Source: Solibacillus sp. FSL R7-0668
GTDB taxonomy: Bacteria; Bacillota; Bacilli; Bacillales_A; Planococcaceae
Direction: 5' to 3'
Length of the DNA stretch: 64,000 nucleotides
Assembly: GCF_038006205.1 (NCBI RefSeq)
Contig: NZ_JBBOUU010000001.1
Coordinates: forward strand, 3,040,001 to 3,104,000
Part shown: in pieces, positions 7,501-16,707 of the stretch
How positions within the stretch are numbered: the stretch's first letter is position 1
Layout: every line of letters begins with the position of its first letter
Position numbers and translations under genes: made by a program
Notes under the pieces: generated by a model
The model's input: the letters and a program-made list of their open reading frames with translations, nothing else
Database searches by the model: none
Told to the model about the DNA's origin: nothing

Positions 7501-8376
7501 TTACTTTAATGATCTCGCATGCTTGGCAATTAAACGATAGCCTTTTTGTTCCACAGAATTAAATAACTCCGGTGTATATGCTTGTAAACGTAATGCATCC
7601 AGCTCGGCTTCAATTGGCGCTGCGCAATTAATCGTTGCCAGTTGATGTGATAAGTGGAGCATGTCTTTATTTTCACTGATTTTAATTCGTTGACCTGGCT
7701 TTAATGTTGGTAAAGCTTGTAGCACGCCATCAATCGAGCCGTGATTTTGAATTAATTGTAGTGCGGTTTTCGGACCAATCCCCTTAACGCCTGGATAGCC
7801 ATCACTTGTATCACCCATAAATGCCTTCACTTCGGCAAATTGCTTTGGTGCTATGCCGTATTCCTCAACAAAGCGCGTCTCTGTATACACATCGTATTCT
7901 GAGTATCCCTTTTTCGTAAAAGCAATTGTAGTTGTTGGATTTAGTAGCTGCAGCAAATCACGGTCACCACTAATAACGGTAATTTGTGCCTCGTCCTTCC
8001 ATTTTTCAATCATAGATCCGATTAAATCATCGGCTTCTAAACCCTTTGTCCCGAAATTTTGCCAGCCAATCATGTCGGATACTTCCTTAGCCATATCAAA
8101 TTGTGGCAGCATTTCTTCTGGGGGTGCTGGGCGATTTGCCTTGTAACCATCGAATAAATCATTGCGGAATGTATGTGCCCCCATATCCCAGCAAACAGCT
8201 AAATGCGTTGGTTTCATTAAGTTTTGTGCGGTTAATACATGACGCGCAAAGCCCTGTACCCCGTTTGACGGTGTGCCATCATCTAAGCGAATAAATTGCT
8301 TCATCGCAGCCGATGCAAAAAATGAACGGAATAAAAGTGCCATACCATCAACGATTAATAAATGCGGTTTTGTCAT
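7501..8376 (-). CDS. 5'-3' exonuclease (YpcP-like, PolA N-terminal type)
   Basis: A 291-residue stand-alone flap endonuclease/5'-3' exonuclease. Metal-binding acidic residues are visible in LLIVDGMALLFRSFFA, GLEADDLIGSM and VISGDRDLLQLL, followed by MGDTSDGYPGVKGIGPKTA, which holds the last metal ligands and the helix-hairpin-helix DNA-binding motif. It resembles the N-terminal domain of DNA polymerase I without a polymerase, as in Bacillus YpcP (RNA primer removal and repair). The ATG at 8376 is used because GAGAGG lies about 10 bp upstream. Single gene with its own extended -10 promoter. Confidence 0.9.
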   Translation of the reverse strand: MTKPHLLIVDGMALLFRSFFASAAMKQFIRLDDGTPSNGVQGFARHVLTAQNLMKPTHLAVCWDMGAHTFRNDLFDGYKANRPAPPEEMLPQFDMAKEVSDMIGWQNFGTKGLEADDLIGSMIEKWKDEAQITVISGDRDLLQLLNPTTTIAFTKKGYSEYDVYTETRFVEEYGIAPKQFAEVKAFMGDTSDGYPGVKGIGPKTALQLIQNHGSIDGVLQALPTLKPGQRIKISENKDMLHLSHQLATINCAAPIEAELDALRLQAYTPELFNSVEQKGYRLIAKHARSLK

Positions 8377-8408
8377 AACAATACTTCCTCTCAAACTTGT
8401 CGACTCTC

Positions 8409-8417
8409 ATTATAGCA
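8409..8417 (-). promoter_or_regulatory. Extended -10 promoter of the exonuclease gene
   Basis: On the minus strand TGCTATAAT: a consensus TATAAT (8409-8414) with the TGN extension (8415-8417). It lies 33 bp upstream of the start codon. No good -35 box is visible, as is usual for extended -10 promoters. Confidence 0.6.
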
Positions 8418-8452
8418 AAACCGCATGTCGAAAAGCGCTCATGAACACTTAT

Positions 8453-9937
8453 TTAGTCGCATGGTAATAAGTAGTCGATGATTCGATTCACATCCGCGCT
8501 AAAAATACGATCTTCCCTCATGCTTGGTACAATTTTACGGATTTGCTCCCATTTTTCACGTAGCTTTGGTGACATCTGTTCGACCCCACGATATTCTACA
8601 GCTTGTGCAGCACAAAATGCTTCAATCGCCAATACATTGCGGACATTTCCGATAATCATACGCGCATGTCGTGAGCCCGTAGTTCCCATGCTCACATGGT
8701 CCTCCTGATTAGCTGAAGATGGAATCGAATCAACCGATGCGGGATGTGCAAGTGTTTTATTTTCCGATACTAGGCTGGCTGCGCTATATTGTAAAATCAT
8801 CGCGCCAGATTCTAATCCAGGTTTGGCACTTAAAAATGCCGGTAACCCCTCGTTTAACTGTGGATTCACTAAACGCTCAATGCGACGCTCTGAAACATTT
8901 GCCAATTCCGCAACACCAATTTTTAAAAAATCCATCGCGAAGGCAATCGGTTGTCCGTGGAAATTCCCACCTGAAATAACAAGGTTGCCCTCTTCAAAAA
9001 TTAATGGATTATCCGTTGCTGCATTCATTTCAAGCTCTAGCTTTTCTTTGACGTAATTTAGTACTTGCCAGCTCGCTCCATGAATTTGAGGAATACAGCG
9101 CAGCGAATATGGATCTTGTACACGCTTATCCCCTTGATGCGTAATCAGCGCACTACCTTCTAGCCAATGACGCATACGCATAGCAACATCCATTTGCTCT
9201 TGCATCCCACGCGCTTCGTGAACAGCCGGGTGAAAGGCATCAATAATACCGTACAATGCCTCCATCGTCATCGCCGAAATCCATTCGCTCGCGTATGCTA
9301 GCTTTTCGGCCTCAATATAGTTAACAATCCCCTGTGCCGTCATTGCCTGTGTTCCATTAATAAGCGCTAGACCTTCCTTTGCTTGTAGCTCAATTTTCGG
9401 AAGGCCTCGTTGCTCAAATACTTCCTTCGCTGGTCGACGCTCTCCTTGAACAAACACTTCTCCCTCGCCAATTAATGCCAGCACTAAATGCGAAAGCGGC
9501 GCTAAATCACCTGATGCGCCAAGCGAGCCTTGCTGTGGAATAACTGGGATCACATCCTCATTAATCATATAGCAAAGTCGCTCAAGTACTTCTAGACGAA
9601 TGCCTGAAAACCCCTTTAGCAATGCATTCAAGCGTAATACCATCATGGCTTTTGCAACATATAGTGGAAATGGCTCACCAAATCCACAGGCATGAGACCG
9701 GATTAAGTTTAACTGCAATTTACTGACTTCTTTCTCTACAATTTTAACATCGCTAAACTTACCAAAGCCTGTATTAATACCGTACACTGTTTTATCTTGC
9801 TGCACAATTCGTTCGACAGCTTCACGGCTTTTGGCCACTTTCTGTTTGGCATCATCGACAATTGCTACTTTTTGATTCCCATATAAAATACTCGCCATTT
9901 GTTCGATTGTTAAATTTTTACCGTTTAATTGAATCAT
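8453..9937 (-). CDS. hutH: Histidine ammonia-lyase
   Basis: A 494-residue member of the aromatic amino acid lyase family. The Ala-Ser-Gly triad that forms the MIO cofactor is at residues 141-143 within [27 protein letters not shown] near residue 52 carries the catalytic tyrosine. The enzyme deaminates histidine to urocanate, the first step of histidine degradation. Start ATG 9937 follows AAAGGATGG. The rest of the hut pathway (hutU, hutI, hutG) is not adjacent, so it appears as a single gene. I see no convincing CcpA site upstream. Confidence 0.95.
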   Translation of the reverse strand: MIQLNGKNLTIEQMASILYGNQKVAIVDDAKQKVAKSREAVERIVQQDKTVYGINTGFGKFSDVKIVEKEVSKLQLNLIRSHACGFGEPFPLYVAKAMMVLRLNALLKGFSGIRLEVLERLCYMINEDVIPVIPQQGSLGASGDLAPLSHLVLALIGEGEVFVQGERRPAKEVFEQRGLPKIELQAKEGLALINGTQAMTAQGIVNYIEAEKLAYASEWISAMTMEALYGIIDAFHPAVHEARGMQEQMDVAMRMRHWLEGSALITHQGDKRVQDPYSLRCIPQIHGASWQVLNYVKEKLELEMNAATDNPLIFEEGNLVISGGNFHGQPIAFAMDFLKIGVAELANVSERRIERLVNPQLNEGLPAFLSAKPGLESGAMILQYSAASLVSENKTLAHPASVDSIPSSANQEDHVSMGTTGSRHARMIIGNVRNVLAIEAFCAAQAVEYRGVEQMSPKLREKWEQIRKIVPSMREDRIFSADVNRIIDYLLPCD

Positions 9938-10162
9938 ATGACACCATCCTTTGTGATTTTTCAAAATCATTATCCCTTTGAATTTATTATTCTACAAATA
10001 ACAGTTTATTTCCACCTATTTTTGTGTGAAAACGCATTTTCTCTCTAAAATTCAAGTTTTACATGTTTAACGTCAGCATTTTCACTTCATTCCACTTTTA
10101 TGCTAATAAACCATTTCTCTAGTGATTTAGTATTCTATTATAGTAAAGTATTTTTTACAAGA

Positions 10163-10192
10163 TAAAAAAGAGACCCGAAAAATCGAGTCTCT
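10163..10192 (-). terminator. Terminator of the ABC1 kinase operon
   Basis: Read on the minus strand: AGAGACTCGA, loop TTTT, TCGGGTCTCT (one G-U pair), then TTTTTT. Confidence 0.85.
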
Positions 10193-10201
10193 ACAAAATT
10201 G

Positions 10202-12199
10202 TTATTTTGTTCGCTTCATATCCCGAATCGCCTGGATTGATAAACGCACAAGTAAGATCGCACATAAAAATAAACCGAGATAAGCAGCCGTATTTAAATA
10301 AACCGCATAGGCAGTATGAATAAACTGCGAAATTGCGAGTAATGCAACTGAAATAATACCGAATGTAATGCCCACAAGCAATAGCACAAGACGTGAAAAT
10401 AGCTGCGTCACAAACATCGCATTCGTTTTATCCGAAAAGATATCGTGGTGCAGAATGATTTTGCCGCTTTCTGCTTTTTTAATCATTTGGTCAATTCGAC
10501 GCGGGATCTTACGAATATTCGGTAACAGCAGTGCAAGCTCTTCTTCAATAAATTGCTTTGTTTCTTTTGGTTGCTTAAACGGTTTTGCTAGGCTCGCCTT
10601 TAAATAGTCATTGGAAAAATCTTTAATCTCTCTAAAAATTTCAAAGCGAGGGTCAATGGTTGATAATGTTCCGTCCAGTGTAACAATTGCGCGTAAAGCA
10701 ACACTGACTGCTGGATAGAAATGCAGACCAAAATCACGTGCAACCGAGAAAATAGAATAAATAAGCTCGTCCGTTTCGATATGTGACACATAGCTAATTC
10801 TAAGTAAAATTTGGCTAATGGCCTGCTCCATTTCTTGACGATTTGCTGCTTCCCCATTTTCCACAAGCAGGTTAATGCCATCCACAACGAGCGCGGCATC
10901 CGTCTGGTGAATCCCTACTAAAAAATATTTAAGACCATCCTGCTGCTGTATGGCTAAACGACCGACTGCACCGTAATCTAGCATCGCCACACGACCCGTT
11001 TCCTCTTCCATATAAATATTTCCCGGATGTGGATCGGCATGAAATATACCAGAAACAAGTGCCTGTTCTAAAAAGGCATAAAGCAATGTTTGGGCAAATT
11101 CATGACGATTGGCATCATGTTCCTTAAATAATACATGTGCCGCATTGACGGATTGTCCTTTAATATATTCCATAATGAGCACATTTTTATTACTATAGCG
11201 CGAAAAAACTCGGGGCACTTTTACATTGATCTCACCCTTCTGCACAATGAGCGCCATTTGCTCCATATTGCGTGCTTCAATATTAAAATCGATTTCCTCA
11301 CTAAGCGCTAAGCTAAATCCTTTTGCCAAATCATAAAAGCCTAAGTTTTCAGCCCAACTAGATTTACTCGATATCCAGCTTGCAAACTCCATTAAAATTG
11401 ATAAGTCCTCATGCATAATATGCTTTACTTCTGGACGAAGCATCTTCACAACAACAGGCTCATTCGTTTCTTTCAAAACAGCCTTATGCACCTGACCAAT
11501 AGATGCTGAAGCTAATGGTTTTTTGCTGAAGTAGGAAAAAATTTGATCTACTTCTTGCCCGAAATTATCCTGTAAAATTTGCTCTACTTGTTGTTCTGTT
11601 AATGGCTTTACTTGCTGCTGAAGCTTTTCTAATTCTTCTATAAAAATTGGCGATAAAAGCTCTTTTCTTGTAGAAAGGACTTGCCCAAATTTGATGAATA
11701 CCCCGCCACATTGTTCCAGTGTGTCACGTAAAGCCTTCGCTAACTCACGCTCATCCTCACGAGAACGTGCATACTTTACTGTCCGTGTAACACCGTTTTT
11801 TACAGCGACACTGACTACTTCACGCAAACGCTTTTGACGCTTCCAATACGTAATGATTGTTTTAACATAGGAGCGTCTACCAACCGGTGTTCCATTTTCA
11901 TTTAACTCAATTGAATCAAATAATTCAAAAAACAAGTACAATAGCATTGAAATGAGTAACATACTACCAAGCCACAGCAAAGTCGCACTATTGACTACAT
12001 TCGATACGATATTGAAATCATAGTAATCCGAACCTCGCAAATACGTATACCAAAAAACAAAGGTTGTAAAAACAACGCTTACAATTACAGATAGTACTCG
12101 CTTCACGAGACTAACTTGCGACCCTATTAAGCGTCCACTAATAAAGAAGATTAAAATGCTCGCACCTACTAATTGAATGACGGCTGAAAAAATATTCAA
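10202..12199 (-). CDS. ABC1/UbiB family atypical kinase
   Basis: About 665 residues. Two or three hydrophobic segments near the N-terminus (to about residue 95), then a UbiB/ABC1 kinase domain with the family KxGQ motif in GGVFIKFGQVLSTRKELL, the ATP-site ASIGQVHKA, the catalytic HADPHPGNIYM and the metal-binding LDYGAVGRL, and two C-terminal transmembrane helices. UbiB-type ATPases support isoprenoid quinone biosynthesis or lipid handling; the bacterial role here would involve menaquinone (inferred). It starts at one of two consecutive TTG codons (12202 or 12199), with AAGGGGGG just upstream. It follows the OsmC gene by about 12 bp, so the two are probably cotranscribed. Confidence 0.87.
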   Translation of the reverse strand: MNIFSAVIQLVGASILIFFISGRLIGSQVSLVKRVLSVIVSVVFTTFVFWYTYLRGSDYYDFNIVSNVVNSATLLWLGSMLLISMLLYLFFELFDSIELNENGTPVGRRSYVKTIITYWKRQKRLREVVSVAVKNGVTRTVKYARSREDERELAKALRDTLEQCGGVFIKFGQVLSTRKELLSPIFIEELEKLQQQVKPLTEQQVEQILQDNFGQEVDQIFSYFSKKPLASASIGQVHKAVLKETNEPVVVKMLRPEVKHIMHEDLSILMEFASWISSKSSWAENLGFYDLAKGFSLALSEEIDFNIEARNMEQMALIVQKGEINVKVPRVFSRYSNKNVLIMEYIKGQSVNAAHVLFKEHDANRHEFAQTLLYAFLEQALVSGIFHADPHPGNIYMEEETGRVAMLDYGAVGRLAIQQQDGLKYFLVGIHQTDAALVVDGINLLVENGEAANRQEMEQAISQILLRISYVSHIETDELIYSIFSVARDFGLHFYPAVSVALRAIVTLDGTLSTIDPRFEIFREIKDFSNDYLKASLAKPFKQPKETKQFIEEELALLLPNIRKIPRRIDQMIKKAESGKIILHHDIFSDKTNAMFVTQLFSRLVLLLVGITFGIISVALLAISQFIHTAYAVYLNTAAYLGLFLCAILLVRLSIQAIRDMKRTK

Positions 12200-12213
12200 C
12201 AAGCTCGCCCCCC

Positions 12214-12648
12214 TTAGTTCATCTTAATATGTACCTGAATAACTACATTCCCTTTTAACGCTTTACTAATCATACAGGTTTCTTCTGCTTTATATGCATA
12301 GCGCTCTGCCAGCTTTTGTGTACGCTCCGATCGATCATTTAGCGTGATAGATACATAGTGGTGAATTTCCTGATAGGTAAAGACGCCATTTGTCACATCC
12401 ACGATACCCTCTGATTTTAATGCTAATTCAGCATCGATTTCACTGCGTTCATACATAGCTGCAAGCGTAATAATATAGCATGTTGCTGCTGCACCAAGCA
12501 ACATTTCATCAGGATTTGTCCCGATTCCTGGTCCGTCCATTTCTGGTGGGATAGAAATTTGTGTTTGTAGGCGTTGTGTCGATAAGTTGCCTACTGAATT
12601 ACGCCCCTGTGGCCAATCAATATGTAAAGTAAATGTATGCTTTGTCAT
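12214..12648 (-). CDS. OsmC/Ohr family protein
   Basis: About 144 residues with the OsmC fold: N-terminal strand region, GTNPDEMLLGAAATCYIITL with the first reactive cysteine, and AEETCMISKALKGNV with the second. OsmC-type proteins reduce organic peroxides using the Cys pair. The ATG at 12648 is preferred over one at 12669 because a TATAGT (12678-12683) would place the RNA start near 12671. The initiation region is weak in both cases. It is the first gene of a likely two-gene unit with the ABC1 kinase. Confidence 0.85.
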   Translation of the reverse strand: MTKHTFTLHIDWPQGRNSVGNLSTQRLQTQISIPPEMDGPGIGTNPDEMLLGAAATCYIITLAAMYERSEIDAELALKSEGIVDVTNGVFTYQEIHHYVSITLNDRSERTQKLAERYAYKAEETCMISKALKGNVVIQVHIKMN

Positions 12649-12728
12649 TGGAGAATCACTCTTTTCCATTTTCTTTTACTATAACATTTTTTTAGCAGCA
12701 GGATGCCTATCCTGACTAGAAGCAAATG

Positions 12729-12765
12729 AAAAACGCAATCTCCGTATTACAGGAAATTGCGTTTT
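12729..12765 (-). terminator. Terminator of the ATP-grasp ligase gene
   Basis: Stem AAAACGCAAT (12730-12739) / ATTGCGTTTT (12756-12765), extended by a TCC/GGA pairing. On the minus strand it is followed by T. Confidence 0.8.
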
Positions 12766-12772
12766 ATATTCA

Positions 12773-13987
12773 TTACCAAACGTTCTCTTTATACTTTTTG
12801 TAATAATTCACCTGACGTATGAACATATAGAACTTGCGCTTTAAATGCTTGTCTTGCTTATAGAATAACGGATTGACCATTTTCTTTTCTTTTAATAAGC
12901 GCGCGATATCTGCCTGAACGGCTGGATCGGCTACGAAGTTTTTCAGGACAATTTTCGGAACAACTGAAAATAGCATATCTCCATTTAAATACGTACACGG
13001 CTTTTCTTTATTATAGATTAAATCATCAACAAAATAGCGCGCCATATTATGTCCCATCGCGGTTACATAATAACTTGAACGGCCTTGACGAATATTGACT
13101 TCAAATACTTTGAACTTGCCATCACGCTCATCGAATTTTAAATCAAAGTTGCCGAAGCCACGGTAATTTAACGCCTCTAAAAAGTTGCGCAGCTTGGTCA
13201 TAAGCTCTTCATTATAGCGTGTAATTAGTGCGGTATAGTTCCCAATAGCGGTTTTCGTGTGCTCCTGTAACACCACTTGTGCAAACGATACAAGCTGTGT
13301 TTCTCCTTTTGAGCTTACGTAAACAACGGAATCCCACATTGCCGTATCTTCCCCAGGGATATAGTCTTGAATGATTAATGTATCGGCATAGCCACTGTTT
13401 TTAATCATTGTTACTACATTGTTGAGCTCTGTAAGATTTTCGACTTTAAATACTTTTGCCTGTCCTTCAAATGGATGACGACTGTATTCAATCCCATTAC
13501 TAGGCTTAATGATGACTGGATACATCATCTCCTTTGTAAACTCACCATCTGTTTGACAGTTATAAAAAACAGTCGTTGGAATGTCAATCCCGTGTTGCTC
13601 ACATAGCTTATAAAAGTTTTCCTTAAACTGGATCTCATTCATTAAGTCTTCTTCGATGTAGTTAAATACGAAGTAATCCTTTAATATAGCACGGTTTTCT
13701 ATGATGAGACGCACATATAAATCGTTTGTTCCGATTAGAATTAACTTCTCGGCTGCTTCTTCATATTTTTTGGCAACACTAATTAAAATTTTAGCGAATT
13801 GTGCTGGATCAGCTAGCTTTTTATCGTATTCAATTGCACGAGGAATTGTACTTAAATTGGTGAATGGTAAAACACCCTTCCCTACTAACACAGGCTGGAT
13901 TTTATATTCTTCATGGAATGAAATCGCCATATTGTATGCATTTATATCTGTACCTACGATAATTGGTAAAAATGGTTGTCGGCTCAT
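12773..13987 (-). CDS. ATP-grasp carboxylate-amine ligase, possible D-Asp/D-Glu cross-bridge ligase
   Basis: A 404-residue ATP-grasp protein. It has an N-terminal pre-ATP-grasp domain (FLPIIVGTDINAYNMAISFHEEY), a MMYPVIIKPSNG nucleotide-binding strand, IIQDYIPGED, and C-terminal NFDLKFDERDGKFKVFEVNIRQGRSS with the Mg-binding Glu/Asn. The opening resembles Enterococcus Aslfm, which activates D-aspartate and attaches it to the lysine of peptidoglycan precursors. Planococcaceae often have L-Lys-D-Asp or L-Lys-D-Glu walls, so that role is attractive but inferred. Start ATG 13987 with GAGAGGA upstream; monocistronic. Confidence 0.7.
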   Translation of the reverse strand: MSRQPFLPIIVGTDINAYNMAISFHEEYKIQPVLVGKGVLPFTNLSTIPRAIEYDKKLADPAQFAKILISVAKKYEEAAEKLILIGTNDLYVRLIIENRAILKDYFVFNYIEEDLMNEIQFKENFYKLCEQHGIDIPTTVFYNCQTDGEFTKEMMYPVIIKPSNGIEYSRHPFEGQAKVFKVENLTELNNVVTMIKNSGYADTLIIQDYIPGEDTAMWDSVVYVSSKGETQLVSFAQVVLQEHTKTAIGNYTALITRYNEELMTKLRNFLEALNYRGFGNFDLKFDERDGKFKVFEVNIRQGRSSYYVTAMGHNMARYFVDDLIYNKEKPCTYLNGDMLFSVVPKIVLKNFVADPAVQADIARLLKEKKMVNPLFYKQDKHLKRKFYMFIRQVNYYKKYKENVW

Positions 13988-14111
13988 AACATTTAGTTCC
14001 TCTCAACTTTGTTCATGTAAACTTATCTTTTTTACTTATTTATCATACACCACTCGTCCCATTTATGCTTTAATTTGCAAACTTAATTTTGAGTAATCCT
14101 CTCGTTTTTAG

Positions 14112-14139
14112 TGAAACTTTCGCTCAGTAAATTCGTACA
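14112..14139 (+). promoter_or_regulatory. ECF-type (sigma-W-like) promoter
   Basis: TGAAAC (14112-14117), a 16-bp spacer, CGTACA (14134-14139): a full match to the sigma-W-type TGAAAC-N16-CGTA pattern. It is 22 bp upstream of the next start codon, giving a very short leader. Confidence 0.6.
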
Positions 14140-14160
14140 AATAACTAAGAGGTGATAAGG

Positions 14161-15081
14161 ATGACTGAACAACTCCAATTATTTTTTCAGAATGTCGAAA
14201 AAATCCGCCTTTATTTTGGCTCAGAATCGACGCCATTTGAAAAAGAACTCGCGCTTAAATTAACCGTGCGTAATATTCCTTTTTATTATGAAGACTATGA
14301 GAAGGTTGTTCAACAAGTTAAAGCCCATACAAAATGGTATAGTAGTGCTCGCGTAGGTCAAACAATCTATCATAATTACTATGTACATTTCGCCAAAACC
14401 CCTGATCAAATCCAGCACACATTACATATGTACAAGCAGTTAACGAAGCACTTTAAACGCAATGAACAAACATACTTAGCCGCCATGTACATGAAGCAGG
14501 AAGCCGACATAAAAAGATTGCAAGCGCTCATTCGTGAATTAGCACAGCTACCGAGTTTATCCTATGCTACACTAAAGCTCTCCACAACGGCCTTGCTACT
14601 CGCCCGCGAAAATGACGTTACAACGCTTGCCCAAACGTATGAACGCTATTACGAGAAACTTCTTGCATATGGCTATGAGCAAGTAGATACAACCAAAATG
14701 AGTGCATTGCTATTAACATTCGGTACAGGCATATATTGCGATGAAACAAGTGACCATATACAGCTTATTGCTCACACTATTCGCAAATCCAATGGAAAGC
14801 TCGAACGCTGTCATTACAACACCATTGCGCTATTAGCTTTGGCGAAATTTGACATAGCTCAATTTCCCGCACTCTATGCAATTCACGATGAAATATGCCG
14901 TGAGTTAAACATAAAAAGATACGACTGTAACTCTTTGCTTTTAGCAACGCAAATTTATACTTCGAATGAGCCCATCGGTGACCTACCTGAAGATGAGTTA
15001 AATTTTTGTGACATGCTGCATATTGATTCTGAGACTATAGGCGATGATTGCGCTAATGACGAGGTAGGGGAATGTTTGTGA
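14161..15081 (+). CDS. DUF4003-like protein of unknown function
   Basis: A 306-residue soluble protein, mostly alpha-helical, with no signal peptide or membrane segment. Its pattern (an N-terminal FEKELALKLTVRN segment and paired helices like TYERYYEKLLAYGYEQ) resembles the Bacillales family DUF4003, which I assign from memory. The start at ATG 14161 follows AAGAGGTGA; an in-frame GTG at 14152 overlaps that site. The C-terminus is acidic. An ECF-type promoter precedes it, so it may belong to a cell-envelope stress regulon. No function is proposed. Confidence 0.65.
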   Translation: MTEQLQLFFQNVEKIRLYFGSESTPFEKELALKLTVRNIPFYYEDYEKVVQQVKAHTKWYSSARVGQTIYHNYYVHFAKTPDQIQHTLHMYKQLTKHFKRNEQTYLAAMYMKQEADIKRLQALIRELAQLPSLSYATLKLSTTALLLARENDVTTLAQTYERYYEKLLAYGYEQVDTTKMSALLLTFGTGIYCDETSDHIQLIAHTIRKSNGKLERCHYNTIALLALAKFDIAQFPALYAIHDEICRELNIKRYDCNSLLLATQIYTSNEPIGDLPEDELNFCDMLHIDSETIGDDCANDEVGECL

Positions 15082-15100
15082 TTTTCCCCCAATTATAAAG

Positions 15101-15125
15101 GGCATGCCAGTAAACCCAGCATGCC
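15101..15125. terminator. Hairpin between convergent genes
   Basis: Stem GGCATGC (15101-15107) / GCATGCC (15119-15125). T tracts are poor on both sides, so termination strength is uncertain. Confidence 0.45.
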
Positions 15126-15130
15126 TCATG

Positions 15131-16507
15131 TTATTTCATCATCAAATTTTTCGGCTCACATTGTTCAAATTGGCCAATTGCACTTTCTGTCGTTCCTTTT
15201 GTACTTCCTAAAATGACGACCGCCTGAGTCATGCCAGCTTTGCATTTCGTAAAAGTATTGCCATTTGCTTCAATCGTACAGTTTAACGTATCAATTGCTG
15301 CACCTCCCGCTCGAGATGAGCAGCTATCAAATGTCGAATTATGAATTGAAATTTCTGCATCATACGTATGCAAAGCACCTGACATTTCAGCACGACTTTC
15401 TTTAAAATGACAGCTGTTCATCACTAATTTAACCTTTTGGATTTTACCTGTGATGCGACTAAAGAAGTCTCTTTTCCTCATATGGCTTGCTTCGGTCCCT
15501 GCAATATACATACTACCGCCCTTACCAAGCGTCGAGTTATGCTCGAACACACAATTTCGCAATACGAAATGATCGCTATTCGTAAAGTAAATAGCCCCTC
15601 CACGCTCCTCATCAAAGCATTTTTCAAACGAGCATGTGTCGAGCTCCACTTTGGCATTATTCATTTCAATCGCACGCACATTATTCGCCCCGAAGAAATG
15701 CACGTCCTGTAATATTGTAAGACCCACATTGCGTAAAGATAGCATGGTTTTATTGGCATCCATGGAAGCGATAAACTGTGCCCCATCCGCCTTTAATAAA
15801 CCACCATCTACAATAATGGTTGCCTCATTGCCAAACGTCACCTTCATCCCATTTAAATCAAGTTCAGCACCTTTGCCAACAATAACTTCCCCGTTTAAAT
15901 AGGTCGCATAGCCCAGCTTTTTCTTTTGCCCTGATAGTAGCGTCATCTGCATTAATCGTTCCTGATATTCAAAGCCGGGTATAAAATACGGAAGCTCCTT
16001 TAATGGAATCTCGACATTTTGCTCGAAAGCTGCCTGTACAACCTTTGTTGCCACTTCGACATCCTTCTTCAGCATCGCTAAACGGAAGCCACGAATGAAC
16101 TGTACCTCTTCATAGCTTAGCTGCAAAAGCTCTTCAAATAAGACAAGTAGTTCCTGTTCCTTTTCAGTAATTTTTCGATCCTTTTGCGCGTAGTCATATA
16201 AATCGAGCATGAATAAATATTTATGCTTTGCCTCATTTAAATTTTGTAATACTTTATGTATGGCATCGGTTTCTGCTTCCATCGCCACTGAAATCGAAAG
16301 CTTTTTAAATTCAGCAGGTAAATCGAGTGCGGCAATTTGTTTTTTTAATACATCCTTTGCCATCTCACTTGGATAACCATTTACACAGACAAGCATGGCA
16401 TAGCCAATCGCATAGGTTTTGCGGAATTGAATTGCTTCGTTTGCAAGTGGGTGCTTTTCATCTAATAACTCGCGCTTTACTTGACGTAAATTATCTAAAA
16501 TTGACAT
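15131..16507 (-). CDS. Cytoplasmic protein: helical (TerB-like?) domain plus parallel beta-helix
   Basis: A 458-residue protein without signal peptide. Residues about 1-165 are alpha-helical, with DYAQKDRKITEKEQELL resembling TerB-type domains. From about residue 205 the sequence becomes repetitive short strands with N and C ladders (for example LRNCVFEHNSTLGKGGSMY and IHNSTFDSCSSRAGGAAID), the signature of a right-handed parallel beta-helix (pectate-lyase-like). Such helices are usually secreted; here nothing directs export. Start ATG 16507 follows GGAGGGG. Monocistronic. I do not know a described function for this combination. Confidence 0.7.
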   Translation of the reverse strand: MSILDNLRQVKRELLDEKHPLANEAIQFRKTYAIGYAMLVCVNGYPSEMAKDVLKKQIAALDLPAEFKKLSISVAMEAETDAIHKVLQNLNEAKHKYLFMLDLYDYAQKDRKITEKEQELLVLFEELLQLSYEEVQFIRGFRLAMLKKDVEVATKVVQAAFEQNVEIPLKELPYFIPGFEYQERLMQMTLLSGQKKKLGYATYLNGEVIVGKGAELDLNGMKVTFGNEATIIVDGGLLKADGAQFIASMDANKTMLSLRNVGLTILQDVHFFGANNVRAIEMNNAKVELDTCSFEKCFDEERGGAIYFTNSDHFVLRNCVFEHNSTLGKGGSMYIAGTEASHMRKRDFFSRITGKIQKVKLVMNSCHFKESRAEMSGALHTYDAEISIHNSTFDSCSSRAGGAAIDTLNCTIEANGNTFTKCKAGMTQAVVILGSTKGTTESAIGQFEQCEPKNLMMK

Positions 16508-16661
16508 ATTGTCCCCTCCAAATTTGACTAACAGGAAATCTTCCTCACTCTATATAACGGTTAATTTCCAACAATTTGTACTTTATTTCCCAAGAAATAA
16601 TGACTATCGACAAAAATCTACGGCAATTGCCCCGTTTTCACACTAAACATGTCTGTTTAAC

Positions 16662-16703
16662 AAAAAAATTCACACCGCTCAATTTGACGATGTGAATTTT
16701 TTT
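16662..16703 (-). terminator. Terminator of sstT
   Basis: A 13-bp perfect stem, AAAAAAATTCACA (16662-16674) / TGTGAATTTTTTT (16691-16703), with a T run on the minus strand. Confidence 0.85.
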
Positions 16704-16707
16704 AGTC

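Noticed and set aside
10027-10040. CcpA (cre) site upstream of hutH
   Set aside because: TGAAAACGCATTTT has three mismatches at conserved cre positions.
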